Source of the DNA: NCEH01 sp043195125 | Lineage (GTDB): Bacteria > Pseudomonadota > Alphaproteobacteria > Rhizobiales > Xanthobacteraceae | Length of the DNA: 64,000 bases | Assembly (NCBI RefSeq): GCF_043195125.1 | Contig: NZ_JBAFWR010000011.1 | Direction: 5' to 3' (one strand) | Shown here: positions 17,506 through 26,722 of the stretch, one piece after another | How positions within the stretch are numbered: the stretch's first letter is position 1 | Layout of the letters: every line of letters begins with the position of its first letter | Translations under genes and position numbers: made by a program | The notes under the pieces: model-generated | What the model was told of the DNA's origin: nothing | Seen by the model: the letters and a program-made list of their open reading frames with translations, nothing else | Databases searched by the model: none

Positions 17506-18561
17506 ATGGTAATGCCCCTCTATGATCGCATCCACCCGCTGCGCCGGCCGAAGGGGTTCGAGCCGGTGGTACAGCGCTGGTCCACGGCCTTCCTCAACAG
17601 CTGCCCGGCCATCGCCGTCGCCTTCCACGGCATACAGGGAGAGAGCCCGGAAGAGGTCTATGCCTCCTCCTTCTTCCCCTGGATCGCCGACGCGCTCGCT
17701 TTGCCCGATGGACCGACGGTGAGCGACCATGCCTGGTTCATCGACGCGGCGGGCCTCTACACCCACATCGTCGCCGCTTATTGGGTGGATGTGGAGCGGC
17801 GCGAGCGCTTCCTTGCCGATCCGGCCGTGCGCGGATGGTGGGAGGATGAGGCCCGTCTCGTTGAGCGCACGGGCTATTTCCGCGAAAGCCTCACCGTGCC
17901 GGTGGAACGGCAGGAGAGCATCTATTGGCAGGATTATGCCGGTGGGCTCTCCGCTTCGCAGGACGTCGCGCTCTATCCCACGCCCTGGTGCGGCTATTAC
18001 GGTGCCATGCGCGACCGCATTCCGCTTGCAGCCGTCGATCCGCTTGAAAGCCCGATCGCACACACCGGCCTTCCTGCGATCACGCGGGAGACCCGCGGCG
18101 CACGTTGGCGGCTGAAGGCGCCGCATAATCTTGCGGTGATCCGCTCCGCAGCCTTCTGGGGGCGCTGCGACGCCGATCAGGTCGATGATTATATGCGCGA
18201 CCTGCGCGCGCCCTTGCTGCGAGGGATGGACTTCCTGAAGGAGAATGGAGAGACGACCGGCTGCGCGTCCCTGCGTTTCCAGCAAACGTGCGACGCGCAC
18301 GGTACGCCGATGCTCGAAACCCACGCCCTCGGCTATTTCCTTTCGCTCGGGCATCTGGAGCGCTGGGCGGAGACGCATCCCACCCACGAGGCCATATTCA
18401 AGGCGGCCATCGCCCGGTACCGGAAATACGGCAAGGCGAACCAGCTCCGCACCTGGCATGAAGTGTTCGTACTGCCCGAGAGCAACGCTCAGCTTTTCGA
18501 ATATATCAATTGCGCGCCCGGCACGGGACTGCTCGGTGTGCTTCCCGGGGAGCAGGTGTGA
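17506..18561 (+). CDS. oxd: Aldoxime dehydratase (haem-containing)
   Basis: The 351-residue protein matches the haem dehydratase family (Dehydratase_hem): GCASLRFQQ, a conserved LGYFLSLGHLERWAETHPTH segment that should supply the haem histidine, LRTWHEVFVLP with the likely distal catalytic histidine, and the FEYINCAPGTG C-terminus. These enzymes convert R-CH=N-OH to a nitrile and water by direct binding of the substrate to ferrous haem. A start at the second methionine (17512) is equally possible. It is the last gene of the operon with nitrilase and transporter, so the aldoxime can pass to nitrile and then acid. I have not proven which histidine is proximal. Confidence 0.9.
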   Translation: MVMPLYDRIHPLRRPKGFEPVVQRWSTAFLNSCPAIAVAFHGIQGESPEEVYASSFFPWIADALALPDGPTVSDHAWFIDAAGLYTHIVAAYWVDVERRERFLADPAVRGWWEDEARLVERTGYFRESLTVPVERQESIYWQDYAGGLSASQDVALYPTPWCGYYGAMRDRIPLAAVDPLESPIAHTGLPAITRETRGARWRLKAPHNLAVIRSAAFWGRCDADQVDDYMRDLRAPLLRGMDFLKENGETTGCASLRFQQTCDAHGTPMLETHALGYFLSLGHLERWAETHPTHEAIFKAAIARYRKYGKANQLRTWHEVFVLPESNAQLFEYINCAPGTGLLGVLPGEQV

Positions 18562-18565
18562 GCCG

Positions 18566-19462
18566 TCAAAACTCGGTCAGGTAAGCCGCGTCGCGCTGAA
18601 CGACTTCGGAAATATGGTGAAGCACGGCGCGGAACCGGCCCATGAATTCGAGATCCTCGTGGACGCTGACATAGATGTCGCGCATCACCACGACTTCGTC
18701 CGGCAGGATCGGGATCAGGCGCGCATTGCTCTTTGCCGAGAACAGCGGCAACAGCCCGATGCCCGCCCCGCGCGCAATGGCGTTCTGCTGGGCGTGCATG
18801 GAGGTGGAGCGAAACGAGACCTTTGGCGGATCGAGCACGTCAAGCAGCCAATGCACCGGCTGGATCGCGACCAAGTCCTCCACATAATCCACGAACAGAT
18901 GGGACGGAAGCTGGTCGCGGGCGGTCGGCATGCCGAAACGGCGCATATAATCCGGCGCGGCATAAAGCGCGAGGCGGAAACAGCCGACCTTGCGCACCGC
19001 CAGGCGTTGGCCCTGTGGGGGGACGAAGGAGATGGAGATATCCGCCTCACGCTTCGTGAGATTTATGAGATGGCGCTCCGTGACCAGTTCCACCACGAGG
19101 CCCGGCTCTTTCTGCGTCAATTCGGCGAACCGCTCCGCGAGATAGAAGGCTCCGATCCCCTCCATCGAGGCGACCCGCACGCTTCCCTTAGGCGCGCTGG
19201 GACTGGCCTGGATGGTCTCTTCGATCGACGAGGCCTCCTGCTCCATGCGCTCAGCCATCGCAAAGAGACGGTGCCCATGCTCGGTGAGAACAAAACCGTC
19301 GGGCTTGCGGTCGAAAAGCTTCAGTTCGAGATCTTTTTCCAATTCGCTGATGCGGCGCGAGACAGTCGTGTGATCCACCTTCAATCGGCGAGCGACCGGA
19401 AGCAGTCTTCCGAGCCGCGCAAGCTCTAAGAAGAAAATCAGATCGTTCCAGTTAAACATCAA
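18566..19462 (-). CDS. LysR-family transcriptional regulator
   Basis: The protein of 298 residues opens with a LysR winged helix-turn-helix (NDLIFFLELARLGRLLPVA, RRISELEKDLELKLFDR) and has a periplasmic-binding-protein-like effector domain. It is convergent with oxd, with only four bases between stops. LysR regulators usually control nearby catabolic genes and respond to a pathway metabolite, so this is the best candidate activator for the 12068-12420 control region. The methionine pair at the start leaves a one-residue uncertainty. Confidence 0.88.
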   Translation of the reverse strand: MMFNWNDLIFFLELARLGRLLPVARRLKVDHTTVSRRISELEKDLELKLFDRKPDGFVLTEHGHRLFAMAERMEQEASSIEETIQASPSAPKGSVRVASMEGIGAFYLAERFAELTQKEPGLVVELVTERHLINLTKREADISISFVPPQGQRLAVRKVGCFRLALYAAPDYMRRFGMPTARDQLPSHLFVDYVEDLVAIQPVHWLLDVLDPPKVSFRSTSMHAQQNAIARGAGIGLLPLFSAKSNARLIPILPDEVVVMRDIYVSVHEDLEFMGRFRAVLHHISEVVQRDAAYLTEF

Positions 19463-19682
19463 ATCTGTCCTCAGATCGGTCGCTCAATAAACATACCTCG
19501 AACCATAGTTGCCACGATACCACTAACTAATATGTCGTTCCTCTCGCGCGATCATAGCGCCGCGTAAGAGCGCAACAGCACATTGGAGAGGGACCGGCGC
19601 CCGAGATGACGCCACCGGCCCGGTTGATCGGTGTGCGCTCTAACATCCTCTTTCGGGACGCCGACGAGGACTCCTGAGATGG

Positions 19683-19875
19683 ATGCGCCGCGTGCGGGCA
19701 TGGAGTCTCGGAAAGTCGCGATCAAACCGGTTCCCGCCCACAACCTTCTACAACCGCTTCGTGCGCTGGCGATCCGCCGGGGTCTGGGACCGGCTGCTGG
19801 AGGCGGTCTCGGCCGCCTATGATGGTGACATCGTGATGATCGACAGCTCCTGCGTTCGCGTGCACCTGCACGGTG
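19683..19875 (+). mobile_element. IS5-family (IS427-like) transposase remnant
   Basis: A short frame carries TTFYNRFVRWRSAGVWDRLL and GDIVMIDSSCVRVH, the typical N-terminal and first catalytic aspartate segments of IS5/IS427-type transposases. The rest of the transposase and both inverted repeats are missing. The fragment abuts, and probably caused the truncation of, the LysR gene fragment at 19878-20069. Confidence 0.65.
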
Positions 19876-19877
19876 CC

Positions 19878-20069
19878 GCCGCCAGCCTCCGTGGGGCTCA
19901 CTGCCTTCGTCGTTCGCATGAGCAGGCGCGTCCCCAAATGCGCCTCCAGCTGCGAGATGGCTCGTGTCACCGCCGGCGGGCTGATGTTCAACGAACGGGC
20001 CGCCTTGGCGAAACTGCTCATCTCGGCGACTCTGCTGAACACTCGCATAGCCTGCGAGCGGTCCATGCC
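19878..20069 (-). pseudogene. LysR regulator, N-terminal fragment
   Basis: Only the DNA-binding part remains: AMRVFSRVAEMSSFAKAARS and SPPAVTRAISQLEAHLGTRL. Homology stops after PTEAGG where the IS5-like remnant begins, so the effector domain is lost. Its start faces the GST gene about 105 bases away, the usual layout of a LysR regulator divergent from its target, which suggests it once controlled the GST/PNPOx operon. Confidence 0.75.
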
Positions 20070-20173
20070 CGTCTCCAGCGTTATTCCGAAAAGTGGAACA
20101 GTATGTTCCGCTGATTGCGGCTTCTCATCAAGAGCGTCGGCGCTACGTTTGGGCGCACTCGTTGGAGGATGCA

Positions 20174-20785
20174 ATGAAGCTTTACCATCGTCCGCTTTCC
20201 GGCCATTCGCATAGAGTAAGGTTATTCCTGTCGCTGATCGGCCAGACGGCAGATTTTGTTGTGGTCGGGCCGGGCGAGAACCGCCAGGCTGAATTCCTAA
20301 AACTCAATCCGTTTGGTCAGGTCCCCGTCCTCGATGATCAAGGACTGGTCGTCTCCGATTCAATTTCCATCCTTATCTATCTCGCGAAGAAGTTCGGTCG
20401 CCACGATTGGCTTCCCGAGGCGGCATCGGAAGCAGCGGCCGTGCAACGGTGGCTTTCCGTTGCGGCGAACGAAATCGCGAATGGTCCCTGCGCCGCGCGT
20501 TTGATCACGCTGTTTGGCGCAACATTGGATGCCGAAGGCGCGATCAGCCGAGCGCATCGTGTTCTGGCTCTGGTGGATCTGGCGCTTGCGGGCCGGGAAT
20601 GGATCGCCTTGGATCATCCGACCCTCGCCGATGTTGCTCTGTACAGCTACATCGCGCATGCCCCGGAGGGCAATGTCGACCTTGAGGAGTATGCGAACAT
20701 TGGGCTTTGGCTGCTCCGGATGGAAGCGCTGCCGGGGTTCCTGGCCATGCCTCGCTCCTCCGTCGGGCTTAATGCTGTAGCGTGA
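20174..20785 (+). CDS. Glutathione S-transferase family protein
   Basis: A 203-residue protein with a thioredoxin-like N-terminal domain (MKLYHRPLSGHSHRVRLFLS; NPFGQVPVLDDQGLVVSDS with the glutathione-binding VP-ES/DS region) and an all-helical C-terminal domain. The start at 20174 has GGAGG seven bases upstream. It probably conjugates glutathione to an electrophile or acts as a peroxidase; the substrate is unknown. It is followed seven bases later by a truncated PNPOx gene, the remnant of a GST-oxidoreductase operon. Confidence 0.88.
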   Translation: MKLYHRPLSGHSHRVRLFLSLIGQTADFVVVGPGENRQAEFLKLNPFGQVPVLDDQGLVVSDSISILIYLAKKFGRHDWLPEAASEAAAVQRWLSVAANEIANGPCAARLITLFGATLDAEGAISRAHRVLALVDLALAGREWIALDHPTLADVALYSYIAHAPEGNVDLEEYANIGLWLLRMEALPGFLAMPRSSVGLNAVA

Positions 20786-20791
20786 ATCCAC

Positions 20792-21620
20792 ATGCCATCA
20801 GATCATGAAGCCGTGGCTGGGGAGAAGCCACCAGCCAGCATGCCCTCTCCTTGGCACGATGGGGAAATCGCCATGCAGGAGAGCGCAGGCGCCGCGTCGA
20901 AAATGGAAGGTCGCGGGTGCCTCATTCGCGACCACCTCCTTGAACAGCACCGCGATTTCTTCCCCCTGCTCAATTTCATTGTCTTCGGCACGGTCGATGC
21001 GGAGGAAAATGCGTGGGCGACGATCCGTGAAGGACAACCGGGATTCCTCTCTGCGCCCGATGACCGAACCTTGCGCGTGAAAATTGGCCCAGATCCAGCG
21101 GATCCCGCCGAGGCCGGATTGCTCGAAAACCGAGGGCTTGGGGTGCTGGGGATCGAAATCAGTACCCGAAGGCGAAACCGCCTAAATGGCAGGCTGAAAA
21201 ACAGGAAAAGCGACAGCTTCGACGTCACCGTTGAGCAAAGCTTCGGAAACTGCGCCAAATACATTACGATTCGAAATCTCGTTTCAGATGATATGCCCGA
21301 GTGTCGGACATTCGAAGGTCCAGCCGTACCCGCCGGACCACAGCATTTCGATCTCGTGAGAAACGCGGATACGTTCTTCGTCGCCACTTTTGTGAATGGC
21401 CCGCAAGGCCTTCAGGTCGACGTTTCACATCGGGGCGGGGAGCGAGGTTTCGTGGTTGCTCACGATGATGGGACGTTGAGAATACCGGATTATCCCGGGA
21501 ATCTGTTCTTCAACACGCTGGGAAATATCGTCGTAAATGGTCGAGCGGGTTTAACATTTCCTGATTTCGCCCACGGCGCTCTGCTTCAACTCAGCGGTGA
21601 TGCCAGGCTTGACCCAGCGG
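20792..21620 (+). pseudogene. PNPOx-family oxidoreductase, 3'-truncated
   Basis: This is a paralogue of the N-terminal barrel of the 8856-10871 protein; shared segments include RNADTFFVAT, DVSHRGGERGF, IPDYPGNLFFNTLGNIV and EQSFGNCAKYI. Similarity ends at about SGDARLD (near 21610), after which the frame runs about 37 further codons of unrelated sequence. If the full gene was like its paralogue, the reductase and ferredoxin modules have been lost. The translation start may be at 20840, since the paralogue aligns from MPSPWHD. Confidence 0.7.
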
Positions 21621-21914
21621 AGGGCGGATCTCACACAGAGGCGAGCAGGTTCTGGACTTTTACACCCCGAAAGGGCTTGTACAGACCGAACTCTCTTAAG
21701 CAACGATGGATGGTGCGGTAGAATGGGCCGTCTCTGGTCCATTTATACTCGCGCCTGCCGTCTGCCCCGTCGCATTTGCCCTTTTCTCGGCCGTTGTTGT
21801 CCGCAAGTCCAACCCGTTCGTCACGCCACAATTCGCCGGGCAGGCGCCAAGCTGCGGGCTTTCATCCAATGCGATCTGTCAATCGGCGTGGAAACCTGCC
21901 CCCTATCGGCGCCG
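21621..21914. other. Unidentified remnant between truncated PNPOx and IS21
   Basis: A minus-strand frame (about 21631-21831) contains GPFYRTIHRCLREFGLYKPF, which looks like former coding sequence rather than random frame, but I do not recognise it. The stretch is probably a piece of another mobile element. Confidence 0.35.
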
Positions 21915-22000
21915 AAAGTTGACCCCCGTCTGGAGCATTGACCCCACTGCCGCGGAGCGTTGGTTTGGCGCAGCGGCAGTGGGGTCAATGGTGGCGGAGG

Positions 22001-22765
22001 TCAGGCGCGGTTCTTGAAACGCCAGCTCTCGTTTCCGGTCTTGACGATATCGCAGTGGTGGGTGAGGCGATCGAGGAGCGCGGTGGTCATCTTGGGGTCG
22101 TTGAAGACGCTCGGCCGCTCGCCGAAGGCGAGGTTCGTGGTGACGATGACCGAGGTTTGCTCGTAGAGCCGGCTGACGAGGTGGAACAGGAGCTGGCCGC
22201 CGGACTGGTCGAAGGGCAGGTAGCCGAGCTCGTCGAGGACGATGAAGTCCTTGCGGGAGAGATAATCGGCCATGCGACCCTGGCGGTCGGATCGGGCCTC
22301 GGCCCCCAGCTTATTGACGAGGTCGACGACGTTAAAGAAGCCGCCTCTGGCTCCGCCTCGGATGGCGGACCGCGCGATGGCGATGGCCAAATGGGTCTTG
22401 CCGGATCGGTGCCGCCGATCAGCACCACGTTGCGCTGGTGGGCGAGGAAGTTGCCGCCTGCGAGGTCGCGCACCAGGGTCTCGTTGATGTGGGTGTCGTC
22501 GAACACGAAGTCGTCGATGTCCTTGGCCAGGGGCAGCTTGGAAGGGCCCCATGCGATCAGGATCGCATGGGAACCCTCGATGGTGATCTGGTACTTGATG
22601 GAGCGGCCTGCTTCTCGGAGATCTCCGCCGACAAAAGGTCGCCGACTTGCATTGCGGCTCGTGCTGGCGCTTGACGGCGGTGGCGATGATCTCGTCGTAG
22701 GCGGCCTTCATGCCATAGAGCTTGAGCTCGCCCATGGTCTCAAGGATCTGGGAACGCTCCATCAT
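22001..22765 (-). pseudogene. istB: istB, IS21 helper ATPase, frameshifted
   Basis: The start (RSQILETMGELKLYGMKAAY) and the C-terminal half (LSRKDFIVLDELGYLPFDQS, SVIVTTNLAFGERPSVF, RLTHHCDIVKTGNESWRFK) read in one frame, but the middle (DDTHINETLVRDLAGGNFLA) is in another frame. Two shifts, at about 22650 and about 22405, the latter just at the Walker A (GGT/GKTHLA), interrupt the protein. The helper ATPase is therefore inactive unless frames are restored. Confidence 0.82.
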
Positions 22766-22913
22766 GGAGATCTCCTCAACAGGTCGTATCGCGAGCGGTC
22801 GGCGTTCGGGGTGTGGCGGAGGCGCAAGGCGTCGGGCGTGACGATGGTGAGGGGGCCGCGGGCTCGCGGCGCCCGGCGAGGATGTTGAGGATCACGTCGC
22901 AGAGCAGGTGCGC

Positions 22914-22937
22914 TTGCGCAGCCTGCGTAGACTTGGC
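22914..22937 (+). repeat. 24-bp repeat with palindromic core, copy 1
   Basis: The sequence has the partly palindromic core CAGCCTGCGTAGACT and matches the copy at 23995-24018 at 20 of 24 positions, in direct orientation. It sits in extra DNA (about 40 bp) that splits the C-terminal istA coding sequence between GVHS and ILNILA. Confidence 0.6.
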
Positions 22938-23994
22938 TGCGAGTGGACGCCCTGGCCGAGAGCTTCGGCGCACGCTGCATCGACCGCGGGCAACCCGTCG
23001 CTCAGCACGCTGGTGAGGATGTCGACCATCTGTCGGTCGCCGTCGGTTGGCACCGGCGAGCTTGCGCCGGACGCGATCGAGGCGCGTGGGCAGAACCCAG
23101 TCCTTGAACGGAGCGCCGTTCCTGAGGGCGCCGGGCTTGCGCGCCGGGACCGGCACATAGTGCCAAGGGTCGAAGATGGTCAGGTCCCGGCCGAAGCAGC
23201 GCGGGTGGGAGCCGACCGGCCGCCCATCCTAGCGCAGCTCGATCCGCTCCGCATAGGCCCGGACCTCGACCGGCCCACGGCGCTGGCGCAGAGCGAATAC
23301 CGGTTGTTATCGAAGCGGATCAGGCAGGTCTTCGATACGGAGGCCGGGACGGCGTGGAAGCCGTCGAACCGCCCGGCATAGGGCACCAGGGCAGGACGCT
23401 CGGCCTCGAACGCATGCCAGATGGTCTCCTCCCGCCGCTCGGGGTGCGGGTGGCCCTTGGCGTAGGCGATGCACTGATCCAGCAGCCAGGCGTTCAACTC
23501 GCGCGCAGTCAAGGGCTGGCGGCGGGCGCAGGCGACGATGACGGCTGGCGGCCTACGTGCCCCTGAGCTTCGCGTCCGGCGAGGCCTACCAGTTCGACTG
23601 GAGCCACGAGATCGTCCTGATCAACGGCACCACGGTGTCGGTGCGCGTCGCCCATGTGCGGCTGTGCCATTCGCGGATGCTGTTCGTGCGGGCTTATCCG
23701 CGCGAGACACAGGAGATGGTGTTCGACGCCCACGATCGGGCCTTCGCCTTCTTTAAGGGCTGCTGCACGCGCGGCATCTACGACAACATGAAGACCGCGG
23801 TCGATGCGATCTTCGTGGGCAAGGAGCGGGCCTATAATCGTCGCTTCCTGCAGATGTGCAGCCATTACCTGGTGGAGCCAGTCGCTTGCACCCCCGCGTC
23901 CGGCTGGGAGAAGGGCCAGGTGGAGAACCAGGTCGGGTTGGCGCGGGAGCGTTTCTTCACGCCGCGCCTGCGGGTGAAGAGCACGCAGACAAGT

Positions 23995-24018
23995 TTACGC
24001 AGTCTGCGCAGGCTTGGC
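23995..24018 (+). repeat. 24-bp repeat with palindromic core, copy 2
   Basis: The core AGTCTGCGCAGGCT is almost a perfect palindrome. This copy lies exactly at the right junction of the inverted istA segment, where the N-terminal frame ends after RRYAK. Confidence 0.6.
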
Positions 24019-24648
24019 ATAGCGGCGTAGCGCATCGTAGCTGCCCTCATACCCCTGGCTGCGTAGCTCCTCGAAGATGCGGATCAGCGTCAGCCTCTCC
24101 CGCGCCGGCTTGCCTTCGTTGCCGGCGAGCAGCCCATCCAGGGCATCCCGCCAGGGCCCGATCCGCGGCAGCGGCTGCACCTCCCGCTCGTAGCTGAAGG
24201 CCGTCGCTCCGGTCCGCAGCACCTTGCGCACCGTGTTCCGTGAGACGTGCAGCTCCCGCACGATCTCCTTGATGGACTTGCCGCGCACGAAATGCTCGCG
24301 CCGGATCCGCGCAATCGTATCCACGCCCTTCATCCCCAGCCCGCCCGTCGCAACAAAACGACGGACAATGAGCTAAGAGGGGGGTCAAAATTACACGCCG
24401 ATCCCCCTCACAACGGGGTCAATCTTCCATGCCGAAACACACTCTTGGCACAAAGCCGAAGGTCTCCTATCAAGCAGCGATTCAATTTTTTCTTTTGGCG
24501 CGGATACATCGCTCCGAGGGGTTGGCCAGGGGAATTCGCAACCTCAAAAGGTGAAGGCTGACTCGCCGTCCACCGGAACATCGTCGCTGTTTGCCGCTCC
24601 TAAACCACAAGCGGGACATGGTCGGCGCAGTCCAACCGGAGGCGCGAT

Positions 24649-25308
24649 GTGGAAACGTCCCTTTATGAGCCCGTCAAACGCTTCCTTGAGCAGCTCGGCT
24701 ACACCCTAAAGGGCGAGGTCGGGCACTGCGACATTGTTGGCTTGCGGGATGATGATCCGGCGGTGGTGGTGATCGGCGAACTGAAGCTGGCGTTCAACCT
24801 CGAACTCATTCTTCAAGGTGTCGACCGGGCCACCTGCGGGGATGAGATTTGGCTGGCGGCGCGCCTGTCCGTCAAGGGCAAGGGGCGGGAAAGCGACCCA
24901 CGCTATCGCAATCTCTGCCGTCGCCTCGGCTTCGGCTTGCTGGGCGTTTCGGCATTGGGGCATGTCGACGTCCTCGTCTCTCCGGCCGCGCCAATGCCAC
25001 GGAACAATTCCCGCCGACGATCGAAACTGGTGGAGGAGCATAAGCGACGTCAGGGTGACCCCGTTGCAGGCGGAGGCACACGCAAGCCCATCATGACTGC
25101 CTATCGCCAGCAGGCCCTTGCCTGTGCCGCAGCGATGGCATCCGCGCCGCAGCGTCCGCGCGACCTGAAACACGCATGCCCTGATGCCCAGAAAATTCTG
25201 CGCCGCAACGTGTATGGGTGGTTTGAGCGTTCGGAGCGCGGCGTCTACGCGCTGACTGATCTCGGGCGGAACGCATTGGCCTCGTGGCACGCTGACGCCG
25301 TCCCATGA
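24649..25308 (+). CDS. DUF2161 family PD-(D/E)XK nuclease-like protein
   Basis: The protein of 219 residues matches the DUF2161 family: SLYEPVKRFLEQLGYTLKGE, then CDIVGLRDDDPAVVVIGELKLAFNLEL, where D28 and the E-x-K of GELK are the PD-(D/E)XK-type residues. The C-terminal part (residues 140-219) is helix-turn-helix-like (PQRPRDLKHACPDAQKILRR). The start is GTG with GGAGG seven bases upstream. The family is common in alphaproteobacteria; a DNase or repair role is predicted by fold only. It stands alone, downstream of the IS21 element. Confidence 0.82.
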   Translation: METSLYEPVKRFLEQLGYTLKGEVGHCDIVGLRDDDPAVVVIGELKLAFNLELILQGVDRATCGDEIWLAARLSVKGKGRESDPRYRNLCRRLGFGLLGVSALGHVDVLVSPAAPMPRNNSRRRSKLVEEHKRRQGDPVAGGGTRKPIMTAYRQQALACAAAMASAPQRPRDLKHACPDAQKILRRNVYGWFERSERGVYALTDLGRNALASWHADAVP

Positions 25309-25821
25309 ATGGGGCATGGGCAGTTGTGCGTGGGAGACAGCTATTCGACCACCGTTCAAGGTCGGTTCCTGGCGCTGCGCACGCCGACACCAGCCTCTTC
25401 GCGACCGGCTCTTGTGGCATCAACCTAATTGAGGCCGATCCTCGGCAGGAAGATGCCACGCCCACCAGTCCGAGCGCCGGAGGAGCTTGCCGCCTTCGCG
25501 GAGATCAGGAAGTTGCCGGGTTTTTGGCGTGGTGACGGAACGTATGCGGCAACCTTGGGCCTGGGAACAGCTGAGGCACGCGAAACGGCAGCGCTGATTT
25601 AGTGGTGCGTCGAGGGGGTAATGTCCATTTTTCCGTCTCCTCCCAACATCTCTTCCTGCCGCCACCAAGCCGGGCACTGACAAGCCTGTGTGCTCTTCCG
25701 CGCACTCGCACGTAGCGTTTACACCTCAAAATCCAGCCGTTACGCCATTAACGCCTGATACGTGGCATCAGGCCCTCCCGGAAATGCCTTCTCTTCCGCT
25801 GCCTCTTCACCAGGGGGCTGA
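25309..25821. other. 513 bases with no supported gene
   Basis: I see only short, unsupported frames and no terminator, tRNA or repeat. The stretch lies between the DUF2161 gene and a gene that lacks a start, so part of it may be decayed coding sequence. Confidence 0.45.
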
Positions 25822-26691
25822 CGGACCGAGCTGCATGCGATAAGACCGTCTGCATTCCACACTTTCGGAGCGTCTCTCTTCAATAAATACCTGCCTAAGC
25901 AACCGGCGCCGCCGGTCATCATCTATGCCATCCGTCTTCGTTTCGAGTCCGGCTGGCACATAAGCTCCGCTCCCGGAGATATCGAGCAAATTGCCGACTG
26001 GTACCGCCGCGGCGGCCATGGCGTTGACGAGATCCGCCAACTTGGCCCGCCCGTCGAAGAGGGGAATGCTCCCGCAGCTCGTTGGCGCGCGCAATCACTG
26101 GGCTGGTGGGAAGATCCACTTTGCAGGGTCTGGCGGGCGCCGGACGAACCCATTCAACAGCCGTTCGGCGATCCGACGTCGTCCGAGACGCTCGCGGTCG
26201 CATTCGAGCCACCCGAAGCGGGCTGGATCGACTTCGTGCTCGCGTCCTACAGGCAGGTCGCGCTTATCCGCATCAGCTATCTCTACAGTTCTGGCGCAGA
26301 GATCGTTGTTTGGCTTGAAGAGGTGGCGCGCGGCGGCTTTCCGCGGGTGGCAATCAGCGAAGAGGGATCCTTCGGCGAGCTTCACCTTTTCCCGGGAGAT
26401 CGATTTCCCCCCAGTGTCACCTGGCAGCCGCCGCGCCGGGACCATGTCAGGCTCTGCGTGATCCTTCGATACATTGTGGGCGCAGAGCTGAAGCTCGATC
26501 TGGTGATGCCGCGCAAGGCCTTGGTGCGGGCGATCTATCGGGCGTGGCTCGCCTGCCATGACGACGATCCCGAGCGCTTTCTGGATCAATGGAGCCGCTT
26601 CGGGCACGATGACGATATGCCCGATGTTCCCTTCGCGCGCTCCGTGTTTCTTGAAGAATGGCTCGGCATTCCATCGCGCCCGACGCTCTGA
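25822..26691 (+). pseudogene. Hypothetical protein, 5' end broken
   Basis: One frame stays open from just after a stop at 25819-25821 to 26691 and looks coding throughout (IYAIRLRFESGWHISSAPGD; GWIDFVLASYRQVALIRISY; DDPERFLDQWSRFGHDDDMP), but it has no ATG, GTG or TTG before the GTG at 26236. Either the gene starts at 26236 (151 residues) and the upstream similarity to coding DNA is chance, or, more likely, its start was lost. I do not recognise the family. It ends 31 bases before the rtcB start, so they may form an operon. Confidence 0.5.
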
Positions 26692-26722
26692 AAAACTGCC
26701 TATCATTTGCCCAATCCGATTC

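Larger units (their letters stand above)
22775..24333 (-). pseudogene. istA: istA, IS21 transposase, with internal inversion and frameshifts
   Basis: The N-terminal helix-turn-helix part (GKSIKEIVRELHVSRNTVRK) lies on the minus strand from 24333 to about 24020. The DDE core (GEAYQFDWSHEIVLINGTTV, CTRGIYDNMKTAVDAIFVGK, GWEKGQVENQVGL) is on the plus strand at about 23519-23981. The C-terminal part (ELNAWLLDQCIAYAKG, YAGRFDGFHAVPASVSKTCL, DGLPAVDAACAEAL) is again on the minus strand. A segment of about 460 bp has thus been flipped. Further frameshifts occur near 23040-23080 and 22905. Confidence 0.82.
21915..24430 (-). mobile_element. Decayed IS21-family element
   Basis: The element carries istB and istA remnants in the usual istA-istB order read leftward. 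Its ends have repeated TTGACCCC-type motifs (left 21920-21950, right 24380-24425 in inverted orientation), as in the multiple terminal repeats of IS21. Size, about 2.5 kb, fits. Both genes are frameshifted and istA has an internal inversion, so it cannot move by itself. Confidence 0.8.

Noticed and set aside
16720..18459. A 579-codon frame antisense to livF and oxd
   Set aside because: It spans two well-supported genes on the other strand; such long shadow frames are normal in GC-rich DNA.
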